From: Megascapheus bottae
Lineage: Eukaryota; Chordata; Mammalia; Rodentia; Geomyidae
Reading direction: 5' to 3'
Assembly: GCA_024803745.1 (NCBI GenBank)
Contig: JANJXV010000010.1
Span: forward strand, 31,703,525 to 31,767,524
DNA: 64,000 nt
Every line of letters begins with the position of its first letter. Position 1 is the first letter of the stretch. This document shows positions 56,864 to 64,000 of this stretch, one piece after another. Position numbers and translations under genes: made by a program. The notes below the pieces were generated by a model that was given only the letters and a program-made list of their open reading frames with translations, was not told the DNA's origin and did not search any database.

Positions 56864-57225
56864 ACGGTTATATCATTCATCCAAACACAAAATAACTTGA
56901 ATATATGATGATTTAAACTCTCAGAATTGTGCCCCCAAAACTATAATGAAGACTTCAAAGAAGGAATTTGCCATACAAAATAAGTTAGTTGGAAAAGTAT
57001 AGATTTTGGAATTAAGCAGTCTGGATCCTAAATCCTGATTCCCAACTAAAGACTGTATATTTTTAGCTAAGCTATTTGATTCTTCAGAGCCTTAATTTTT
57101 TTCCATCAGAAAATGGCAGTATGCCTTATTCACACCATTATTAGCTTCAGTTTTATAAATGGTATTACTTTCTTCCATTTTAAGTATATATTATTTTTGC
57201 ATAAATATCTCCATTTTATATATAG

Positions 57226-57337
57226 ATTCGAAATGTGGTACCTTTTCACACTGATATATTCCATCCTAATTCTTGGAAGTGTTCATGACGTCTTTCAACA
57301 AAGAAAATCTTTGAACCCTGAAGCAAGTATGAATATT
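57226..57337 (+). CDS. LIPJ: LIPJ exon with start codon and signal peptide
   Basis: The acceptor TATATAG precedes 57226 and the ATG is at 57233. It encodes 35 residues: [19 protein letters not shown], a typical n-region/hydrophobic-core signal peptide, followed by a short pro-like stretch ending MNI. The donor GTAAGT at 57338 is consensus and the junction is phase 0, giving [13 protein letters not shown], which parallels the MNISQ..YWGYP junction of gastric lipase. The upstream acceptor implies that this is not the first exon of the transcript. Confidence 0.88.
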
Positions 57338-60300
57338 GTAAGTTGTAAACAAATCTAAACTACTGGAATAACAGAGAATGATACTTTTCAAATTTTAGAA
57401 TTTTTAAGCCAGTAAATATCTATCTCTGCATGAATATATTTGAAAGAGATTATTACTGTTCTCATCTATTATTCTGTTTTACTATCAGCCTTCTATGATA
57501 AAATGTAAATATACCCATACCTTCATAGGGAATGTACAATTTATTTACAATATATTCACATATGTACAAATTTGAAATATGTACATTGAATTCATTGACT
57601 TGAAAACATGGATGCACATATATTTTAAAAATGCATGTGATGAGTAGGTATAGGTGTGAAGGAATAATATGTAGAAAAGAAAACTTAGTGGACTGTTTCT
57701 TGCAATATCTCTTTGACAGTAATGATTTTGAAAGAATTTCTCTTTGAAACCCTGGTGTTTAAGACTAGTGCACAGTAAATACGTACTGCTACACAATGTT
57801 TAACGGAAAAGTACATGGGCTAGGGCCATGTTAGCACCTCTCTATGTCAGAGGTGGAGATAGGGTTTGTGGTTTGATGCCAGTCTGGGCAAAAGAATTAG
57901 TGAGAACATATCTCAAAAAAGAATTTAGGCATAATGATGCATAACAATAATGGCAACTACATGGAAGGCAGAGGAAAGAGGACTGTGCTAGGAGTCACTT
58001 ACGGAAAACTCAGGAAATTTGATCTAGAATATAAAGCCAAAAGGTCTGGGAGATGTGTCTAAAATGTCAAGTAAATTTTCACGTTATATGAGTTACAAAT
58101 GGCAAATTTAATTGAAATTAACCACAATTTTATGCTATAAGTAAGGATTTCTTTGTCCTTATCCAGAGCCAAATAATTTCTTACTGGGGCTACCCAGATG
58201 AAGAATATAATGTTATAACGGAAGATGGTTATATCCTTGGCCTTTATAGAATTCCTTATGGGAAGACAAACAGTAACAGTTCAGGTAATATTCAATTGAG
58301 GGTAGACTAATGAAGTTATGAATTCTTTCATTTCTTTTAATTAATCTCAGAACATAGTGAAGGAAAGTATTTTAAGATAAAAGGGACAGTTAATGTCTCA
58401 TGTGTCTTCATGCCTCTAGAAGAGAAGCAAGTTTCCCACTGGGTTCTTGTTTAAGTAGTTTTAAGGTATGTGGAGCACAAGTTTTCTTCATGCAAAACTT
58501 TCTGTACTACTTAATCACATTAATCATCAGAATCAAAATGATCACATGTTGATTTTCTAGAATTTCCTTGTTTGATCATGTAGAACCATATCGTTATTAC
58601 TCTTTGGATTTGGCAAAAGCTGGTATATAACTTTTTGTGTGTGATTCTCTACTCTTATAATAGCAGATTGATCAAGTTGGATCAAGATGGTACCAGCCTC
58701 ATGGCTCTTTATCTCGATAAGTACAGGGGTATTAGAGGAGTGTGGTGAGAAGTGCCCTTGGATTTGTCATTTTAGATCTGCCAATTATTAATGGAACATT
58801 ATATATTGATTACATTTGCTTGTTCATCTGATTCCCCCAATAAATGACAAGAGTCTTTCTCTTTTCCTCAAATTTTCTGCCTGAAAAAAGTGTTTCGCAT
58901 TTAGATGCTACACAACTTGAAATTTGAATTTTATGCCTTTTCTCCCAGCTCAAAGGCACGTTGTATACTTGCAACATGGTTTACTTACATCTGCCAGCAA
59001 TTGGATTTCTAATCTTCCCAACAATAGTCTGGGCTTCATTCTGGCAGATGCTGGTTACGATGTGTGGATGGGAAACAGTAGAGGAAACACCTGGTCCAAG
59101 AAACACGTATACCTAGAAACAAATTCCAGTGAGTTCTGGGCTTTCAGGTAAACATAAAAGGAAGTAACTTTTGATTTTAATTTTTAAATGTCTGTTGAGT
59201 ATTTGTTTTGAATGAAATAATGTAAAATATAGGTCTCACATTTGTCTCAACTCAGGATATTCCAGAGACCACAAAAATGTGCATAGCTAGCTTGAAAACT
59301 GTAGCAAGTTTGTTTAATTTTGTACTAGTTTCTCATTATTCAGCGGTAATTTAGTTTTCTCATTTGGTACCTTGCTGACTAACTCCACCCTTTATCAACT
59401 TTTGTCCTCTTTGACATATTAAGTCTTTTCCAGTGTATTCATAACATATACACACTTTCATTGTGTAGATCTGCTGTGATTGCACTTCCTCATGAACCCT
59501 TTAATCCAGTAGGTACATTTTACCATATGCATCTTGATAATGCCCCCCAAATAGAGTTGAGAATGCTTTTATTTATATTCATGACATATTCTATATCCTC
59601 AAATGTTGATGAAATACTAGTTGAAAATGTTATTATCTCTCTTTTTGTTTTATAGTTTTGATGAGATGGCAAAATATGACCTTCCAGCTTCCATTGATTT
59701 CATAGAGAAGCAAACTGGACAAGAAGAAATATTTTATGTAGGCCATTCACAGGGCACTACTATTGGTATGCCAAGAAAGTTTTTATTTGTATATTTATGT
59801 CTTTAAAGAATAATGTCTAAAATAATATTTTTATGTCCTCTGTATAAGAAGGCAAGGTGGCCTGGCTCTGACAGCTCATGTCTGTTATCCTAGCTACTCA
59901 TGAGGCTTAGATCTGAGGATCAGGGTTGGAAGCCAGCTTGGCAATACAGTTTGTGAGACTCTTATCTTCAAAACTGCCAAGAAGTTGTATCTCAAGTGGT
60001 AGCACATGATTTAGCAAAAATGCTCAGGGACAATGTTCAGGCCCTGAGTTCAAGTCCCAGAATGAGTACTAAAAAAAAAATGAAAGAAGGAAGGAAGGAA
60101 GGAAGGAAGGAAGGAAGGAAGGAAGGAAGGAAGGAAGGAAGGAAGACAAAAGAATTTTTTTTAAAAGATGTTAAAATTAGGGTGAGTTTGATGGTCTAAG
60201 TTATAGACCAGTAATCCAGGACATAGAGATAGAAAGATCACAAGTTAAGGTTGTTATGAGTGAAAATTAGGAAGACCTCATCTCAGCAAACAAGTCAGGC

Positions 60301-62796
60301 CTGGCACTAAATCCCTGAAATCCTAGCTACATGAAAGGAATAGGCAGACTTCAGTCAAGTCTGTTGGGGGAGGGTAAGCCAAAACATCCAAGACTGTATC
60401 TAAAATAACCCGAGACGTCAAAAGGGCTAGAGGCATAGCTAAAATGTTAGTAGGGTGCTTGTCAAGCAAATGTAAGTCCCTGGTTCTAATCCCAGTGCTG
60501 ACAAAAATATAAATGCATAAATTAAAATATGTCTAAAACAAGACTACACTTTCAGGGATCATTTCTATAGTATGTTACTAGAGAAACTCCACTGACTGTG
60601 TAGAGGACCAAAGTGAATCATGTTGAGATAAGTCAAGACCAAAGAAACAAAAGGCGCATGGTAGCCTTAATACGTGGCTATTACAGCCAAATGGTACAAG
60701 AGCGATGACTCAATATTTGGGTACTCAAAGTTATGGGACATGGTCTTGGAGATATAAACATAACAATATAGACATAAAAATCTATGATGGGCTATGTACT
60801 CTATAAACATAATATTTTATTACATATATTAATGCTTAATTTAAATTATGTTCTAAAACCTTAATGTCAGTGACTGTATGCAGAGATTCCCTTCTTAAAT
60901 ACTTGTTTGTTAAACATGACATTTGAAATATGATGCAAAAATCAAACTTAATAAATTCTTTTAAAAAATGATTCATGGAGAGTGCTATCACTTCAGAGCC
61001 TTTGTAGCTTGTGTGACATATCCCCAAACCCCAGTCTAGAGAACAGGGTTTAGGAAAATGATCCTGACTGGCCTAGTTTGCAATTATTTCTATCCCTAGA
61101 TGAAATATAAAGGCACAATCCAATTTTTGAAAACTAGCTGCTTTTATCATGTATAAAAGACAAAACACTACTACTAAGGCAACCAACAAGTAGATACTAA
61201 AACAGTTCCTACTCTACACCCAGCTAAAGAAACCAGAAGAAACTTTGAGCTCCAAAGACTATTTTTGTGTCTATTTAGAATTTTTTAGCCAGGTGCGCTG
61301 TCTCACACCTGTAATCCTAGGTACTCAGAAGGCTGTGATCTGAGGATCAAGGTTCAAAGCCAGCCTGAGCACAAAAGGATGTGAGACACTTATCTCTAAT
61401 TAACCTCTAGAAAATGGGGAGTGAGGCTTGACTCAAGGGGAGGGTGGTAACCTTGAACTGAAAAGCTCAGGGACAGTGCCCAGGCTGAGTTCAAGCCCCA
61501 TAACTCCCCCCCCCCACACAAAAAAATGCTCTAAAACAAGTTTACCTTTACTGATTCTCAACTGAAGCATAGTATATGATTCATCTATGTGAAAATTTTA
61601 GCTCATTTCTATCATTCTAAGTTATATAAAGATTCAATATTCCTGATTTTATTCAATGTAATTTTCCTTAGCCATAAGGTATATTGTTTTAACTCAGAGT
61701 TTGTTACTAAAATCATTTTTGTGGTTATATGTAAAATTCTAATTAATAGTATTATGCTTGGCTGGTAGTTTGGCCTAGTGGTAGAGTGCTTGCCTAGCAT
61801 GCACTCTACCACATACATAGAAAAAAGCCGGAAATGGTGTTGTGGATCAAGTGGTAGAGCTCTAGCCTTGAAAAATCCCAAGGACAGATCTCAGGCCCTG
61901 AGTCCCAGCCCAGGACTGGCCAAAAAAAATAAATAAATAAAATAAAAAGTATTATGCTATAACTAACATAGTATCACTGCTAAGTGATTAAAATTGTTGC
62001 TGAGATAAGAAATGTATTAATGTATTAATGAATTTTTGAGAGGCTGATTTTAAACTATAGTCTCTGTACCATCTTTTTTATATTCTAGACTTACTAACTT
62101 ATATCATATTTCTTTTCAGCTTTTATAGCATTTTCCACCATGCCAAAGATAGCTAAAAAAATAAAAATATTCTTTGCCTTAGCACCAGTTGTTTCCATAA
62201 ATCACATAAAAAGCCCTTTATTTAAAATGGCAATCAAGTGGAAGTCAGTAATGAAGGTATGTTCTACCATTCTTTTCTGTAGTTCATCATCTAAAAATAA
62301 GAAGCCTTCAGTATTTGTGCAGTCACGTGTATAAAAATGGGATTTTTAGGCTTTATTTATGTAGAAATCTTGTCAATTTCTTTTCACAAAGCAAAGGAAT
62401 ATTATTTACTTTATCTTTGGACACCTCACTGTGAAAGGAAACCCAGTGATCAATTCCCTTGTCCATTCCACTGCCAGCTTTTCTCTTACTTGTACTTGGG
62501 ATCAGATATGCTAGGGGTAAATACGCTAGGTTTACATTTCTTAAACTACTATGGAATAATTCATTTGATTTTATGCACAGTAAACACATCAAACCATTTC
62601 TTAATTACTGTGGACTTTCAAATGTGAAAAAAGTAAACTTGTTTTACAGGCATTTTTTGGCAACAAAGAATTCTTACCTCAAACCTCATTTAACAATTTC
62701 ATTGGTTCAAAATTGTGTCCACAATGGATTTTTAATAAGATTTGTCTCCATGCCTTGTTTATGATGTTTGGACATGGCTCAAAGAACTTTAATACG
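57233..62796 (+). CDS. LIPJ: Lipase member J-like acid lipase, first six coding exons (partial)
   Basis: Member of the gastric/lysosomal acid lipase family (alpha/beta hydrolase, triacylglycerol or sterol-ester hydrolysis). Join of 57233-57337, 58167-58284, 58949-59147, 59656-59765, 62120-62256 and 62650-62796 gives 816 nt, 272 codons, no stops, all GT/AG. Features: hydrophobic signal peptide (1-19), [18 protein letters not shown] (42-59), oxyanion HG (84-85), [20 protein letters not shown] (around 95-114), nucleophile elbow GHSQG with Ser172, cysteines 246 and 255 at the family's conserved disulphide spacing. Wording such as [21 protein letters not shown] and [11 protein letters not shown] fits LIPJ better than LIPF, and LIPJ is the neighbour of RNLS in human. 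Family length is about 398, so about 125 residues with the catalytic Asp and His lie beyond 64000. Confidence 0.9.
57338..58166 (+). other. LIPJ: LIPJ intron
   Basis: 829 bp. A weak B1-like stretch near 57830-57925; otherwise AT-rich unique DNA. Confidence 0.85.
58167..58284 (+). CDS. LIPJ: LIPJ coding exon 2
   Basis: 118 nt, phase 0 to 1, between acceptor TTATCCAG and donor GTAATA. It encodes residues 36-74 plus one base: [20 protein letters not shown] through [19 protein letters not shown]. The WGYP..E..V.TEDGYIL block is the family's N-terminal signature. The NSS near the end is a possible N-glycosylation sequon. Confidence 0.93.
58285..58948 (+). other. LIPJ: LIPJ intron
   Basis: 664 bp of unique AT-rich sequence, with no repeat recognised. 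Confidence 0.85.
58949..59147 (+). CDS. LIPJ: LIPJ coding exon 3
   Basis: 199 nt, phase 1 to 0-2 split (ends AG of a Ser codon). Acceptor TCTCCCAG, donor GTAAAC. It encodes [18 protein letters not shown], the lid-proximal [20 protein letters not shown] and [20 protein letters not shown]. The HG pair at 84-85 forms the oxyanion hole in this family. NNS (in LPNNSL) and NSS (in ETNSSE) are sequons. Confidence 0.94.
59148..59655 (+). other. LIPJ: LIPJ intron
   Basis: 508 bp of unique sequence, with nothing recognised. Confidence 0.85.
59656..59765 (+). CDS. LIPJ: LIPJ coding exon 4 with catalytic serine
   Basis: 110 nt between acceptor TTTATAG and donor GTATGC. It encodes [20 protein letters not shown] and [17 protein letters not shown]. 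Ser172 in GHSQG is the nucleophile, at the same precursor position as in gastric lipase. The exon stays open into the intron for a short way, which explains the longer raw frame here. Confidence 0.95.
59853..60080 (+). repeat. B1-Geo SINE
   Basis: Plus-strand copy ending 'gccctgagttcaagtccc' and an A10 tail, then a GGAA repeat. Confidence 0.85.
60084..60145. repeat. (GGAA)n microsatellite at SINE tail
   Basis: Purine tetranucleotide tract growing out of the A-tail of the preceding SINE. Confidence 0.95.
60180..60510 (+). repeat. B1-B1-ID compound
   Basis: Two degraded B1-like units (about 60190-60290, 60295-60410) and an ID-like unit (about 60425-60505, 'gctaaaatgttagtagggtgcttgtcaagcaaatg'). 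Confidence 0.55.
61287..61527 (+). repeat. B1-Geo SINE with C-run tail
   Basis: Closely related to the copy at 28908: shares 'gactcaaggggaggg..' and ends 'ttcaagccccataactcc' plus C9, CACA and A7. Confidence 0.9.
61759..61947 (+). repeat. IDL-Geo SINE with internal deletion
   Basis: The IDL monomer jumps from 'cctagcatgca' to 'ctctaccacatacatag', losing its B-box segment; Geo is intact. Flanked by 'agtattatgct' at 61748-61758 and 61948-61958. Confidence 0.92.
62120..62256 (+). CDS. LIPJ: LIPJ coding exon 5
   Basis: 137 nt, phase 1 to 0, acceptor TCTTTTCAG and donor GTATGT. It encodes [20 protein letters not shown] through [20 protein letters not shown] and WKSVMK. The [10 protein letters not shown] strand is a strong family match. 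The codon spanning the junction is GCT (Ala178), where gastric lipase has Gly. It is separated from exon 4 by a repeat-filled 2.35-kb intron. Confidence 0.93.
62650..62796 (+). CDS. LIPJ: LIPJ coding exon 6
   Basis: 147 nt, phase 0 to 0, acceptor GTTTTACAG and donor GTGAGG. It encodes [40 protein letters not shown] and GHGSKNFNT. Cys246 and Cys255 have the spacing of the conserved disulphide in acid lipases. The next family exon (SRLDVY...SHNPAGTS) was not found before base 64000. Confidence 0.93.
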
Positions 62797-62924
62797 GTGA
62801 GGATGACTTGTACTTACATGTTTTTGTTTTCTGTTTGGGGGATTTTTTTTTTTTGCTTACATTTTGCCTGTGAGTCATTTTGAAATTCATCTACATATAT
62901 GAGTAGATTTTTAGATTGTTTTGT

Positions 62925-62965
62925 TGTTGGTGGTGGTGGTGATGGTGGTGGTGATGGTGGTGGTG

Positions 62966-63019
<54 letters not shown>

Positions 63020-63028
63020 TGTGTGTGT
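62925..63028. repeat. (GGT)n then (GT)n at SINE tail
   Basis: GGT/GAT triplets followed by a GT tract, abutting the next minus-strand SINE. Confidence 0.95.
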
Positions 63029-63183
63029 TTCATGAGGCTCGAACTCTGGGCGCTGTCTCTACCTAGGGAGCCACAGCCCCACTTCCCATCTTTCTAGTGA
63101 TTAATTGGAGATAAAAGTCTCATGGCCTTTTGTGCCTCAGCCTCCTGAGTAGCTAGGATTACAGGTGTGAGCCACTGCGTCCT
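63029..63183 (-). repeat. B1-Geo SINE, shortened Geo
   Basis: 'agtgattaattggagataaaagtctc' middle and 'cctcagcctcctgagtagctaggattacagg' end. About 80 bp of Geo are deleted. Confidence 0.82.
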
Positions 63184-63670
63184 CCTCTCAGATTGATTTT
63201 TATGGCTAAGATTGGATAAGTAATTTGCATTTTCAAGCTGAGATTAGTTTAGCTCTATATTGATTTGCAGTTAGGATGGGAAACTTTAGTAGCTTCTATT
63301 ATTGTGTATTACTTTCTTGACACTTAAGCTGTTACTATTCAACTATTTCCCACAATTCCTTCTCTTATAGTTTGGTTCCTAACAATCTTACTCCCCGCTG
63401 TTGCTTCTTTAATAATCAGAATTAGTGCCTGTCAATTTTCTTTAAGTTTCTAGTATTACCAGGGTGGCACGCAGTTGTGGATTAGCAAGAATTGTTGGGC
63501 AGAGTTAAGAGTATATTCTCTTATAGATATAGGCATCTATTCTAACTTTTTAATCCAGTGAATTAAAATCCAGATTTCTCAGAAGTAGTTTCAGCGTTTA
63601 GGTGGTGGTTGGTTCTTGCATTTAGACTTTTAAAAAAGCATCTCAGTTTGAATAAGCTTATACAGAAGGT

Positions 63671-63879
63671 TTTATTTTTATTGTTGTTGTTGTTTGCCCA
63701 TCCTGGGCTTGAAATCAGGACCTGAGCACTGTCCTTGGGCTTTCTCAAGGCTAGAGCTCTACCACTTGAGCCACAGCACCACTTCCAGCTTTTTCTATGT
63801 ATGTGGTACCAAGGAATCAAACCCAGATCTTCGTGCATGCTAGGCATGCACACTACCCCTAGGCCAGACTCCCAGCCCT
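63671..63879 (-). repeat. IDL-Geo SINE
   Basis: Minus-strand complete dimer with a (TTG)n-like head. Confidence 0.92.
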
Positions 63880-64000
63880 ACTGAGGTTTTCACTAAATTA
63901 TCATATACATTTTCATGCCACAAGGACAGGTTGATTTTATTCAACCTTACGAAGATCTCAGCTATAAAGACAACTATAAGCATAAGAAATGTTTCATAAT

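Larger units (their letters stand above)
59766..62119 (+). other. LIPJ: LIPJ intron rich in SINEs
   Basis: 2354 bp. It contains a B1-Geo SINE and its GGAA tail (59853-60145), a B1-B1-ID-like compound (60180-60510), a B1-Geo SINE with C-run tail (61287-61527) and an internally deleted IDL-Geo (61759-61947), all on the plus strand. Confidence 0.85.
62797..64000 (+). other. LIPJ: LIPJ intron (partial) to window end
   Basis: No further lipase exon seen. It holds a (GGT)n(GT)n tract (62925-63028), a minus-strand B1-Geo SINE (63029-63183) and a minus-strand IDL-Geo (63671-63879). Confidence 0.8.

Noticed and set aside
59621..59806. Stand-alone 61-codon lipase-like peptide
   Set aside because: It is LIPJ exon 4 with unspliced intron read on both sides.

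Overview
This window is nuclear DNA of a mammal, almost certainly a rodent, and probably a geomyoid rodent (kangaroo rat, pocket mouse or pocket gopher). The main clue is a dense set of dimeric SINEs. Their left half is an ID-like, tRNA-Ala-like monomer. Their right half (about 100 bp) begins near 'ccggaagtgg..ctcaagtggtagagc'. This matches the IDL-Geo family as I know it from the literature on Geomyoidea. The species assignment is an inference.

Two genes can be supported, arranged head to head. RNLS (renalase, an FAD/NAD(P)-type oxidase) is on the minus strand. Exons 1-4 lie at 53412-48899, encode residues 1-175 of the usual ~340, keep frame across every junction and have GT/AG splice sites. 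The start codon lies in a CpG island (about 53040-53830) with a CACGTG palindrome, an NRF1-type site and a near-consensus CTCF core. Everything from 48898 down to base 1 appears to be RNLS intron 4, and the remaining exons lie beyond the window. LIPJ (an acid-lipase family member next to RNLS, best matched to lipase member J) is on the plus strand. Six coding exons at 57233-62796 encode 272 residues, including a signal peptide, the His-Gly oxyanion segment, the GHSQG nucleophile elbow and a conserved cysteine pair. The catalytic Asp and His would lie in exons past base 64000.

The rest is intronic or intergenic and repeat-rich. It holds fourteen IDL-Geo SINEs and about fourteen copies of a second composite SINE (7SL/B1-like left part joined to the same Geo right part). 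There are also older B1, ID and MIR copies, L1 3' ends (one with a perfect 16-bp target duplication at 46489-47480), MaLR-type LTRs and many microsatellites. Several long CA/GT tracts sit exactly at the 3' tail of the B1-Geo SINE.

I found no operon, CRISPR array, phage, bacterial element or new protein-coding system. The observations most worth following are the two SINE families sharing one right monomer, the tRNA-like promoter boxes inside that monomer, and its tendency to end in CA repeats. Also of interest are the signal-peptide exon of LIPJ and several motif clusters in non-repetitive intronic DNA.
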